Below, piece by piece: positions 1-6,503 of a stretch of DNA of 7,659 bases; position 1 is the stretch's first letter, and each line of letters begins with the position of its first letter. A program made the translations under genes and the position numbers. A model generated the notes under the pieces. It worked only from the letters and a program-made list of their open reading frames with translations, was not told the DNA's origin and did not search any database. The stretch is from Planctomycetia bacterium (lineage in GTDB: Bacteria > Planctomycetota > Planctomycetia > Gemmatales > Gemmataceae): positions 1 through 7,659 of the forward strand of contig JANXSH010001157.1 of the NCBI GenBank assembly GCA_025356615.1, given 5' to 3'.

Positions 1-1
1 C

Positions 2-622
2 CTCGTCGATGACGCCAGCACGGACACTAGCCCGGCGATCCTCGCCGAGTTCCAGGCCCGATACCCGGAGACGGTGCGCGTCTTGCGCAACGCCACGAAC
101 GCCGGGATCATCGCCACCTGCGATCGCCTCTACGCCTCCGCGCGCGGGAAACTCGTGTTCGTCAACAGCAGTGACGGGCAATGGAAGTGCGCTGAGGTTT
201 TGCCCATGCTAGCCCTGGCGGATCGCCATGACCTCGTAGTTGGGCGACGAACGCACAAGCGATACGGCACCTGGCGGCGAATCGTCAGCGCGACGTTCAA
301 CGTGCTGCCCCGGCTGTTGTTCGGCGTCGATACCCACGACGCGGGCAGCATCAAACTGTTCCGCCGCGAGATCCTCGACATCCCGCTTCTCAGCCGGAGT
401 CCCTTCCGCGAGGCCGAACGCATCATCCGCGCCCAGCGACTCGGCTACCGCATCGGCTCCGTGGACGTGGAACACCTCGACCGCCGAGGCGGGCAGGCAT
501 CGGGGGCGCGATGGCGGCTGATCGCCCAATCCCTGGCCGACCTCTCGCGCTTGTGGTGGGACACCGTCGCCCGTAAGTCTCCTCATCAGACTACGGTGAT
601 CCCCAGGAGTCCCCTCCCGTGA
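2..622 (+). CDS. Family 2 glycosyltransferase (DPM1-like), 3' part, N-terminus outside window
   Basis: The frame is open from base 2 and gives 206 visible residues. These carry a GT-A fold family 2 pattern: VDDASTD (2-8) for nucleotide binding, then NATNAGIIATCD (30-41), the acceptor/metal region FVNSSDGQW (53-61), DLVVGRR (77-83) and the REAERIIRAQRLGYRI stretch (136-151). The family moves a sugar from a nucleotide donor to a lipid or glycan acceptor on the cytoplasmic face. The layout matches dolichyl-phosphate-mannose-synthase-like enzymes. No membrane segment is visible in the C-terminal tail, so the protein looks soluble or peripheral. The usual first Asp of the DxD-type motif is Ser here (SSDGQ for DSDGQ), which may be a subfamily trait. 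The missing N-terminus is probably only a few dozen residues, because VDD usually lies near residue 30-40. The stop overlaps the next start by 4 bp, implying translational coupling. Donor and acceptor cannot be told from sequence. Confidence 0.9.
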   Translation, partial: LVDDASTDTSPAILAEFQARYPETVRVLRNATNAGIIATCDRLYASARGKLVFVNSSDGQWKCAEVLPMLALADRHDLVVGRRTHKRYGTWRRIVSATFNVLPRLLFGVDTHDAGSIKLFRREILDIPLLSRSPFREAERIIRAQRLGYRIGSVDVEHLDRRGGQASGARWRLIAQSLADLSRLWWDTVARKSPHQTTVIPRSPLP

Positions 623-1299
623 GCCGCATCCACCCCACCGCCCTGATCCACCCGAGCGTCGAGCTGGGACGCAACGTCCACGTCGGGGCGTACTCGGTCA
701 TCCATGAAAACGTCACGATCGGCGACGACACCTACATCGCCTCGCACGTCTCCATCGGCGAGGAGGCGGAACACTCGAGCGACAAATACGAGCTACACCC
801 GCGCGGCGTCTGCCCGCCGATCCGCATCGGGGCGAACGTCGTCGTCCGCGAGTTCACGACGGTGAACCGGCCCATCAAAGACCTGACCCTGATCGAGGAC
901 AACGTCTATGTGATGGCGCGCGTCCACGTCGCGCACGATTGCAGAGTGGAGCATGGGGCCGTGTTGTCGAACAACGCCATCCTGGCGGGCTGGACGCGCG
1001 TGATGCGCGGTGCCACCGTCGGGATCTGCGTGGCGACGCACCAATTCACGACCGTGGGGCAGTTCGCGATGATCGCCGCCAACGCCACCGTGGTGAAGGA
1101 TGTGCCGCCCCTCGCGAAGTTCATCCCCGGCAAGGAACTCGGCATGAATGTCCACGCCGTCCACAAGTGGAACCTGCCCCTGCTCTCGGAGACCCTCTCG
1201 GGTGCCCGTGAGGAGCCGTTCTACCGACAGCTGCTCGACGAATGGGAAGCGGCGAGGGACAAGCGCCGGCCTGTGTACAGTGAGGCGGCAAAAACCTGA
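619..1299 (+). CDS. LpxA-like hexapeptide-repeat acyltransferase
   Basis: This 226-residue protein is built of hexapeptide repeats (left-handed beta-helix) from IHPTALIHPSVELG (4-17) to about 165, with a short helical tail. By eye it aligns with E. coli LpxA, which adds an (R)-3-hydroxyacyl chain from acyl-ACP to UDP-GlcNAc. HVAHDCRV (103-110) matches LpxA HIAHDCTV, so H106 is the likely catalytic base (LpxA H125) and H103 matches H122. HQF (141-143) matches LpxA H160-Q161-F162. LpxA H144 is replaced by W125, the chain-length residue G173 by A154, and the C-terminal domain is about 30 residues shorter. It is therefore probably not housekeeping LpxA but an acyltransferase for a specialised sugar. 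The GTG start is chosen because it overlaps the preceding stop (GTGA) and AGGAG (605-609) lies 9 nt upstream. The 3-oxoacyl reductase downstream fits a hydroxyacyl donor. A simple acetyltransferase remains possible. Confidence 0.85.
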   Translation: MSRIHPTALIHPSVELGRNVHVGAYSVIHENVTIGDDTYIASHVSIGEEAEHSSDKYELHPRGVCPPIRIGANVVVREFTTVNRPIKDLTLIEDNVYVMARVHVAHDCRVEHGAVLSNNAILAGWTRVMRGATVGICVATHQFTTVGQFAMIAANATVVKDVPPLAKFIPGKELGMNVHAVHKWNLPLLSETLSGAREEPFYRQLLDEWEAARDKRRPVYSEAAKT

Positions 1300-1316
1300 G
1301 AGTGCCCAGCGATTCC

Positions 1317-1323
1317 AAAGGAG
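1317..1323 (+). promoter_or_regulatory. Strong ribosome binding site fixing the reductase start
   Basis: AAAGGAG lies 8 nt before the ATG at 1332. It decides between that ATG and an in-frame GTG at 1302, which would add ten residues (MPSDSKGERD) not expected in the family and lacks a comparable site. Confidence 0.75.
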
Positions 1324-1331
1324 AGCGAGAT

Positions 1332-2075
1332 ATGAAACTTCGAGGACAGACGGCGATCGTCACCGGAGCGTCCCGAGGGATCGGTCGGGCGATCGCGCTC
1401 GAGTTGGCCTCCCACGGGGCCAACGTGGTCGTCAACTATCGATCGAACCGAGAGCAGGCCGAGGCGGTCGTCCGTCAGATATTGGACGAGGGAGGGCTTG
1501 CCTACGCCCAGGCCGCCGACGTGAGCAAGCGCGAAGAAGTTCGCGCCATGGTCGCGGAGGTCCAGGCGAACTGGCCCGGTAGCCTGGCGATCGTGGTGAA
1601 CAATGCGGGCATCGCCGCCGACCGGACGTTCCGCAAGATGGACCCGGACCAGTGGCGGAACGTTATCGATGTCAACCTGAACGGGGCCTACAACGTCATC
1701 GCGGAGGCGCTCCCCCTCCTGACGGCCCGCACGGGAGGTTGCATCGTCAACGTCAGTTCGGTCATCGCCCAGACGGGAGGATTCGGGCAGGCGAATTACG
1801 CCGCGTCCAAGGCAGCCCTCTTGGGCCTGACCAAATCGCTCGCCCTGGAGCTGGCCCGCGACAAGATCACCGTGAACGCCGTCTGCCCCGGCTTCATCGA
1901 CACCGACATGGTTCGCGGCATGCCCCCCGAAGTGCTGGAAAAGGTCGTGAGCAAGGTGCCCATGAAGCGTCTCGGCCAGCCGGAAGAGGTCGCTCGCCTG
2001 GTCCGCTTCCTCGTCACCGAGGGCGGGTACATCACGGGCCAGCAGTTCAACATCAACGGCGGCCTCTACGTCTAG
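1332..2075 (+). CDS. FabG/PhaB-like short-chain dehydrogenase (3-oxoacyl-thioester reductase)
   Basis: This 247-residue classical SDR has the usual FabG length. Visible motifs are the NADP(H)-binding TGASRGIG (11-18), NNAG (90-93), the structural N115, the catalytic triad S143, Y156 and K160, and PGFIDTDM (187-193 region). The C-terminus YITGQQFNINGG (233-244) and the FRKM...FGQANY pattern resemble PhaB acetoacetyl-CoA reductases as well as FabG. The reaction would be NADPH-dependent reduction of a 3-oxoacyl-ACP or -CoA to the (R)-3-hydroxyacyl form in the cytoplasm. It sits 32 bp after an LpxA-like acyltransferase and 32 bp before a sugar dehydrogenase. I therefore infer that it supplies a hydroxyacyl group for glycan acylation rather than bulk fatty-acid or PHB synthesis. 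SDR substrate cannot be fixed from sequence, so a sugar or polyol substrate is the main alternative. Confidence 0.9.
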   Translation: MKLRGQTAIVTGASRGIGRAIALELASHGANVVVNYRSNREQAEAVVRQILDEGGLAYAQAADVSKREEVRAMVAEVQANWPGSLAIVVNNAGIAADRTFRKMDPDQWRNVIDVNLNGAYNVIAEALPLLTARTGGCIVNVSSVIAQTGGFGQANYAASKAALLGLTKSLALELARDKITVNAVCPGFIDTDMVRGMPPEVLEKVVSKVPMKRLGQPEEVARLVRFLVTEGGYITGQQFNINGGLYV

Positions 2076-2107
2076 ACGATCGATTTCCCCCTTCAGAGAC
2101 GTGCAGC

Positions 2108-3154
2108 ATGAATGAAGTTTCGATCGCTTCCGATCTGTCGAAAAACCCAGTGGGCGTCGCCGTCGTCGGCTGCGGGTACTGGGGGCCGAACCTCATCCGC
2201 AACTTCAGCGCGGGCCCCGCGAGTCGGGTCGTGGCCCTGTGCGACCAGAACGAGGCCACCCTGAATCGTGTCGGCGCTCTGGCCCCCACGGCACGCAAGA
2301 CACGCGATTTCCTGACGCTCCTCACCGACCCCGCTGTCGAGGCGGTCGCCATCGCCACGCCGGTGGGCACGCACGCCGCGCTCGCCACGGCCGCCCTCGA
2401 GGCGGGCAAGCACGTCCTGGTCGAGAAGCCGCTGGCCACCTCCGAACGCGAGGCGGCGAAACTCGTGCGCCTGGCCGAACACGTCGGCCGGACGCTGATG
2501 GTGGACCACACGTTCCTCTACAGCGCCCCCATTCGCAAGATCAAGGAACTGATCGACGCGGGCGAGCTGGGCGAAATCTTCTACCTCGATAGCGTCCGCA
2601 TCAACCTCGGCCTGTTCCAGAACGACGTGAACGTCCTCTGGGATCTGGCCCCGCACGACCTGTCCATCGTCGATTACTTGCTGGGCCGATCGCCGATCGC
2701 CCTGACGGCTACGGGTGCGTGTCACACGCGCGGCGGGCTGGAGGATATGGCCTACCTGCACCTCGACTTCGGCGAAGGCCTATTGGCGTCCTTCCACGTC
2801 AATTGGCTCAGCCCGGTGAAGGTGCGTCACCTGATCGTCGCGGGCAGCAAGAAGAGTCTCGTCTACAACGACCTCAACCCTTGGGAGCCGGTCAAGGTCT
2901 ACGACCGGGGCATCACGATCGACGAGACCACCGAGGCGCGCCGCGGGGTGCTGATCGGCTACCGCACCGGCGACATCTGGTCTCCCCACATGGAGCCGGA
3001 AGAGCCGTTGCGAAACGTGGTCCGCCACTTCGCCGAGTGCGTCCGCACAGGACGCCGACCTCTGAGCGACGGCGAGGCGGGCCTACGGGTCGTTCGCATC
3101 CTCGACGCCGCCCAGCGGAGCATCGAGTCCGGGGGCGCGCGGATCACGCTGTGA
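2108..3154 (+). CDS. Gfo/Idh/MocA family NAD(P)-dependent sugar dehydrogenase
   Basis: This 348-residue protein matches the two-domain family length. The N-terminal Rossmann fold carries GCGYWG (21-26), an acidic strand end at D46 (VVALCD), AIATPVGTH (81-89) and the signature EKPLA (106-110, Lys107). The C-terminal alpha/beta domain carries WDLAPHD (178-184), with D179 and H183 in the usual catalytic positions. Members oxidise or reduce a ring hydroxyl, often of UDP- or dTDP-sugars; WlbA and GnnA form 3-keto nucleotide sugars. GnnA genes sit next to lpxA in some bacteria, so an LpxA-like neighbour makes a nucleotide-sugar 3-dehydrogenase role attractive, though no partner aminotransferase is in the window. 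The start is the ATG just before the conserved core. The open frame extends upstream only as an antiphase reading of the reductase gene. The RBS is weak (GAGA near 2096), which suggests coupling to upstream translation. Confidence 0.9.
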   Translation: MNEVSIASDLSKNPVGVAVVGCGYWGPNLIRNFSAGPASRVVALCDQNEATLNRVGALAPTARKTRDFLTLLTDPAVEAVAIATPVGTHAALATAALEAGKHVLVEKPLATSEREAAKLVRLAEHVGRTLMVDHTFLYSAPIRKIKELIDAGELGEIFYLDSVRINLGLFQNDVNVLWDLAPHDLSIVDYLLGRSPIALTATGACHTRGGLEDMAYLHLDFGEGLLASFHVNWLSPVKVRHLIVAGSKKSLVYNDLNPWEPVKVYDRGITIDETTEARRGVLIGYRTGDIWSPHMEPEEPLRNVVRHFAECVRTGRRPLSDGEAGLRVVRILDAAQRSIESGGARITL

Positions 3155-3160
3155 GAGACG

Positions 3161-3180
3161 CCCGGTCCTTCAGGGCCGGG
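3161..3180 (+). repeat. Strong intergenic hairpin, IS200/IS605 right-end-like or attenuator
   Basis: The arms CCCGGTCC and GGGCCGGG form an 8-bp stem (one G-T pair) around a TTCA loop, starting 6 bp after the dehydrogenase stop. GGGGAGAGG follows directly and there is no T-run, so it is not a classical intrinsic terminator. The stem, CCTTCAGGG top and GGGGAG tail resemble the right-end hairpin of IS200/IS605 elements as I recall it, but no transposase or TnpB lies nearby. It may act as an mRNA-stabilising or attenuating structure between two operon halves. Confidence 0.6.
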
Positions 3181-3213
3181 GAGAGGCATCCCCCTAATCC
3201 GAGGCTCGGCATC

Positions 3214-3945
3214 GTGGCAAACCCCTTGAAAAGCCGACGGTTCACCAACTTCGTCCGCTACCTGATGGACGACTGGATGCCGCCCGCACTCCGCGAGGTC
3301 CGCCTCCTGTCCAGGGTGTTGGCGACCGGCTTCCACGGCAGCCAATTCGACCTCGACTTCAAGCGCAAGGCGTTCTCCATGACGGAGGAGGAGTTCGCCC
3401 ATGCCTACACGCGCGTCGGGAAAGGGCAGAAGGCCGCCTACCGCACGACGGACATGACCGAGGGGCAGATCCGCTGGATGGTGGAGCAGGCCGTCGGGCC
3501 GGATGTCCTCGAGGTCGGGTGCGGCTACGGGATTCTGGCGGAGCGCCTCGCCGGGCGTGGCGACCTGAAGGTGACGGCCACGGACCTGTCCGCCGACAAC
3601 ATCGAGGTGTTGCGCGGCGCCCCGCGCGCTCCCGGCCGGGAGATCGAATTGCGAGTGGCGAACGTGGAACGCTTGCCCTTCGCCGACAAGAGTTTCGACA
3701 CCGTCCTCTGCGCCCACACCCTGGAGCATGTGCGCGACTTCGAGAAGGCCGTCGCCGAGCTGGTGCGCGTGACGCGCCGACGCTTGCTCGTCGTCGTTCC
3801 TTGCCAGCGCTACTACCACTACACGATCGATTACCACCTGCACTTCTTCCCGGAGCCGGAACAACTGATCCTGCGCGTGGGATTGCCGCACTACCACTGC
3901 GAACGAGTAGGGGGCGACCTGTGCTATCGAGCGGACCTCGCCTAG
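3214..3945 (+). CDS. Class I SAM-dependent methyltransferase
   Basis: From the GTG start this is a 243-residue protein. Residues 1-95 form a helical N-terminal extension with the RRFTNFVRYLMDDW segment (8-21). The methyltransferase core follows: motif I VLEVGCGYG (98-106), the acidic ribose-binding ATDLSADN (122-129) and LPFADKSFDTVLCAHTLEHV (154-173), typical of the Methyltransf_11 group. It transfers methyl from S-adenosylmethionine, probably to a sugar or glycan hydroxyl given its neighbours; the acceptor is unknown. The GTG is chosen because GAGG (3201-3204) lies 9 nt upstream and the conserved-looking N-terminal segment would be lost from the next in-frame ATG (3265). The frame stays open further upstream only antiphase to the dehydrogenase gene. 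The 59-bp gap before it, with the hairpin, is the largest in the operon. Its end overlaps the next gene by 25 bp. Confidence 0.88.
   Translation: MANPLKSRRFTNFVRYLMDDWMPPALREVRLLSRVLATGFHGSQFDLDFKRKAFSMTEEEFAHAYTRVGKGQKAAYRTTDMTEGQIRWMVEQAVGPDVLEVGCGYGILAERLAGRGDLKVTATDLSADNIEVLRGAPRAPGREIELRVANVERLPFADKSFDTVLCAHTLEHVRDFEKAVAELVRVTRRRLLVVVPCQRYYHYTIDYHLHFFPEPEQLILRVGLPHYHCERVGGDLCYRADLA
3909..3914 (+). promoter_or_regulatory. Ribosome binding site inside the methyltransferase gene
   Basis: AGGGGG lies 6 nt before the GTG at 3921, within the methyltransferase coding sequence. It supports a start that overlaps the preceding gene by 25 bp. In-frame starts further downstream would cut into the first membrane segment. 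Confidence 0.6.
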
Positions 3946-5492
3946 AACCATCCCCTCACGAGCAACGGGCCGTTGCGGGCCGGGCGGCGGAATGCGGGTT
4001 GTGGTTCTTGCTCCTCGGCATTCTCGCGGTCAACGTCCCTGCTTTCGTGTGCATGGGACTGGACCCCGATGTCCTCCAGTGGGATCTCAATACCCGCGCG
4101 GTGCTGCGGGGCGATGCGATCTACAGGGACACGGCCGAGAACAACTTGCCGGGCATGCTCGTGCCCCTCGCTTTGATACGGGGCGTGTTCGGCTGGCGCT
4201 CCGAAGTGCTACGGCTGGCGGACCTCCTCATCGTCCTCATCGCGACTTGGCAATTGACGCGATTGCTGCCCCTGGCGGCGACGGCGAGCCAACGCCTGAT
4301 GCTGGCGATCGCGGTGTTGGTGTTCTACCTGTCCACGTCCGAGTGGTGCCACGGTCAGCGTGACGTGTGGATGCTACTTCCGGCGCTCGCCGCGTTGTCT
4401 CTGCGCCGACGCCAAATGTCGCGCCTGGTGATACAAGAATCGTCCTGGGTCCTCTTTGCGGCAGCATTCGCCGAGGGGCTGTTGTGGGCTGCGGCGTTCT
4501 GGATCAAGCCGTTCGTCGCGGTGCCGGCGCTCGCCTGCTGGCTCCTATCGGCGCGGCGGACCTGGAGAACGGCCCTCGACGGGGTCGGCGTCCTGAGCGG
4601 CGGACTGGCGGCCGGGGCGGCAGGGGTCGCCTGGCTCATGGCTACGGGCGCGTGGCCCGCCTTCGCCGAAGTGATGTTCGTCTGGAATCGCGAATACGTC
4701 GCCCACGACACGACGGAGGGGGAGTATTGGCTCTGCTTCGCCGGGATGGCCTATCGGTTCTTCCCCTGGATCCTGGTCCACCTCGTCGCCGTGCCTGTCG
4801 CCCTCCGCCAGGTCTGGCGTCTGCGGGCAGACCCTGCCTCCGCGCTGTTCGCGGGGTTCTACCTCGGCTGGCTGGTCCAGAGCGTGTGCCTGCAACACCT
4901 CTTCGACTACGTCCACACGCCCCCGGTCCTGCTGGGGCTGACGGTCGTGGCGTCCTGGTGCGTGGCCTCCGGCCCCGTTACCCGGCGAACGGTCCTGGTC
5001 GTCCTCATGGTATGCGTCCTGGTGCGATTTCCTACCTCGTGCATCGATCGCCTGGCCGTGTGGGGCGATTGCGTGCGGGACGGTAGTACCCCCGCGATGC
5101 GTGACCGGTTGACCTCGTTAGCCAAGGGGAACTGGGCCGACCTGGACCGCGTGAAGACCTTCCTTCGCGATCAGCACGTCGAGGACGGCGAGCTGGGTTG
5201 CATGGACATGGCAACCATCTCCCTCTACGACGACCTAGGCGTGAGGCCGGCGACGCGATTCCACTTCGTGAAGAACTGGGTGGTGGCGTTGCCGCGCCAA
5301 CGCCGGGCCGTCTACGCGGAACTGGCCACCACCCGCCAGCGGTTCATGGTGTACGACACGGAGAGGGGCGAGCCGATCTCGAGCGCGTGGTCGGAGCGTA
5401 TCGTCTTCCGCGCGGGCCGCTACGTCGTGTTTCGACTCTCCGGGCCGGAGACGCCGCGATGGATCGAGGCTCACCTCGAGAAGGATTCGTGA
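3921..5492 (+). CDS. GT-C type multi-pass membrane glycosyltransferase (GT39/PMT_2-like)
   Basis: From the GTG at 3921 this is a 523-residue integral membrane protein. About ten hydrophobic segments are visible, near 26-45, 97-117, 126-140, 150-162, 176-208 (two), 222-243, 282-298, 308-326, 334-350 and 357-371. A soluble C-terminal domain of about 150 residues follows (375-523). The first outer loop reads DPDVLQWDLN (48-57) then YRDTAENNLPGM (68-79). This recalls the acidic pair and the PYRD...NKPPG motif of GT-C enzymes that use polyprenyl-phosphate sugars on the periplasmic side. The likely role is adding a sugar to a lipid-linked or surface acceptor, with the upstream DPM1-like glycosyltransferase possibly making the polyprenyl donor. 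The family call rests on topology and these motifs; overall similarity to characterised members looks low. An oligosaccharide ligase or polymerase is the alternative. It is the last gene of the operon and meets a convergent gene 6 bp past its stop. Confidence 0.75.
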   Translation: MLSSGPRLEPSPHEQRAVAGRAAECGLWFLLLGILAVNVPAFVCMGLDPDVLQWDLNTRAVLRGDAIYRDTAENNLPGMLVPLALIRGVFGWRSEVLRLADLLIVLIATWQLTRLLPLAATASQRLMLAIAVLVFYLSTSEWCHGQRDVWMLLPALAALSLRRRQMSRLVIQESSWVLFAAAFAEGLLWAAAFWIKPFVAVPALACWLLSARRTWRTALDGVGVLSGGLAAGAAGVAWLMATGAWPAFAEVMFVWNREYVAHDTTEGEYWLCFAGMAYRFFPWILVHLVAVPVALRQVWRLRADPASALFAGFYLGWLVQSVCLQHLFDYVHTPPVLLGLTVVASWCVASGPVTRRTVLVVLMVCVLVRFPTSCIDRLAVWGDCVRDGSTPAMRDRLTSLAKGNWADLDRVKTFLRDQHVEDGELGCMDMATISLYDDLGVRPATRFHFVKNWVVALPRQRRAVYAELATTRQRFMVYDTERGEPISSAWSERIVFRAGRYVVFRLSGPETPRWIEAHLEKDS

Positions 5493-5498
5493 CCTTTG

Positions 5499-6260
5499 TC
5501 ATCGATCGGGGAGATCCGGCTTCTCTGCCCCCGGTTCCCCCTCCGCGCTCCCCGGCTTCTTGCAATGACAGAGATCCTGTAGCCAGGGCGGCAAATTGCA
5601 GGTGGCCTTCGACCGGCGATTCTGACCGACGTGGATGTGGTCCCCCGGCTCGACCCGAATGTTCGATTGCAGGTCTTTCTTGTTCAGGATCGCGTTGAGA
5701 TCGACGTGAAAGACTTCGGGGGGCAATCCGTCGGCGACGTGAGGCCGGACGACTCGCACGTCGGCCAGGGCGGCCCCCTGAGTCCCCCCGCCGATCCTCT
5801 GGAGCAGGTCGATGATCGTTTCCGGCCCCCGGTACGTCAGTACCTGATGCTTGGAGGCGATCTCCCCGAAGAGGTAGAGTTGTTGGCTGTTGTATTCCTG
5901 CACCGAGACGCGAACGTCGGCGACCTGTGTGCCGACTTCCCGCGCGACCAGCGTCGCGATGCGTTCCGTCGATCGGCCTTCGGCATCGACCTGGTGATCG
6001 GCCAGGGTGATCCGGCCATCGAGACCAACCTTGCAGATGGCGGACTTCGCGGGTTGCCCGGTAATCTCGACGCGCAGCACGTCCGGGCTGCGGACGCGGT
6101 AGTGCGCCTCGAGGTCACGGGCGTGGGCCGCCGGCTGTCGGTCGGCGATCAACGCCTTGCCCAGTCGCCCCCCTTCCCCGGCACACCCGGAAAGGAGGAC
6201 GCACCCGAAGGCGAGGAGGGTGCCTGCCTTGCCCAGATTCCGGGGTCGCCCGGAGTGCAT
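5499..6260 (-). CDS. Polysaccharide export lipoprotein (Wza/SLBB family)
   Basis: This 253-residue protein has a lipoprotein signal: basic start, hydrophobic TLLAFGCVLL (14-23) and lipobox LSGC with Cys26 as the lipidated residue. A Poly_export domain follows (about 53-125, from HYRVRSPDVLRVEI), with the DGRITL motif (81-86). A SLBB-like segment follows (127-165: QLYLFGEI...ETIIDLLQRIGGG), and EPGDHIHVGQ (204-213) closes the core. Such proteins form or anchor the outer export channel for capsular polysaccharide. It is shorter than Wza (one SLBB unit visible, no obvious amphipathic channel helix), so it may be an accessory or planctomycete-type version. The last 33 residues are odd: C-x9-C-x-C (221, 231, 233) followed by a Pro/Glu/Lys/Gly-rich tail. 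The start is the ATG just before the signal peptide, with GGGAG 11 nt upstream. I see no convincing promoter. It converges on the glycan operon. Confidence 0.88.
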   Translation of the reverse strand: MHSGRPRNLGKAGTLLAFGCVLLSGCAGEGGRLGKALIADRQPAAHARDLEAHYRVRSPDVLRVEITGQPAKSAICKVGLDGRITLADHQVDAEGRSTERIATLVAREVGTQVADVRVSVQEYNSQQLYLFGEIASKHQVLTYRGPETIIDLLQRIGGGTQGAALADVRVVRPHVADGLPPEVFHVDLNAILNKKDLQSNIRVEPGDHIHVGQNRRSKATCNLPPWLQDLCHCKKPGSAEGEPGAEKPDLPDR

Positions 6261-6442
6261 CGTTTCTTCGTCTCCCTGTGCGATCGGCCCGCACGACCGA
6301 TAGGATCGTCATCTCCTTCATCGTCCTCGAACTCCGCCAGACTTGAGGGGGCGTCAACGGAATCGGGCACGTTTATCGGGAGGAACGATCGGAGCGAGGG
6401 CACCACCAGCTTGCGTCAGCCTTCGATCGACATCCCCCCCGC

Positions 6443-6472
6443 GTGGGCCTCGCTCCGCTCGACCCACCCTAC
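6443..6472. repeat. Palindromic dispersed-type intergenic repeat (WVERSE class)
   Basis: GTGGG (6443-6447) and CCCAC (6463-6467) flank the core CCTCGCTCCGCTCGA. The minus strand reads GTAGGGTGGGTCGAGCGG followed by AGCGAGGCCCAC, and conceptually encodes VGWVERSEAHAGG. From general knowledge this word is common in spurious short proteins translated from repeated intergenic palindromes in planctomycetes and some other bacteria. Only one copy is in the window, so the dispersed nature is inferred. Confidence 0.6.
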
Positions 6473-6503
6473 GAGATCCGGTCGAGGACTATCCTCCTGG
6501 GGG

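Noticed and set aside
1302..1331. Upstream GTG start adding ten residues to the reductase
   Set aside because: The ATG at 1332 has a strong AAAGGAG site at 8 nt and gives the normal family N-terminus.
1389..1396. GCGATCGC (HIP1-like) as evidence for a cyanobacterium
   Set aside because: Only a couple of full octamers occur (also near 4305), and the gene style does not fit; the broader CGATCG excess is reported instead.
1652..2107. Open frame extending the sugar dehydrogenase upstream by 152 residues
   Set aside because: It lies antiphase over the well-supported reductase gene and is Arg/Pro/Gly-rich, typical of a high-GC shadow frame.
2959..3951. 330-residue minus-strand open frame over the methyltransferase
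   Set aside because: Antisense shadow of a gene with clear SAM-binding motifs; no recognisable domain of its own.
5507..5554. CGGGGAG...CTCCCCG inverted repeat as a terminator between the convergent genes
   Set aside because: Arms of 7 bp with a 34-nt loop inside coding sequence and no T-run; likely chance in GC-rich DNA.
6329..6357. Minus-strand promoter for the export lipoprotein from a TTGACG -35-like box
   Set aside because: No -10-like hexamer at 16-18 bp.
6115..6406. Short minus-strand frames of about 80-85 residues upstream of the lipoprotein
   Set aside because: They overlap the lipoprotein signal region out of frame, lack a sensible ribosome binding site distance and show no domain.
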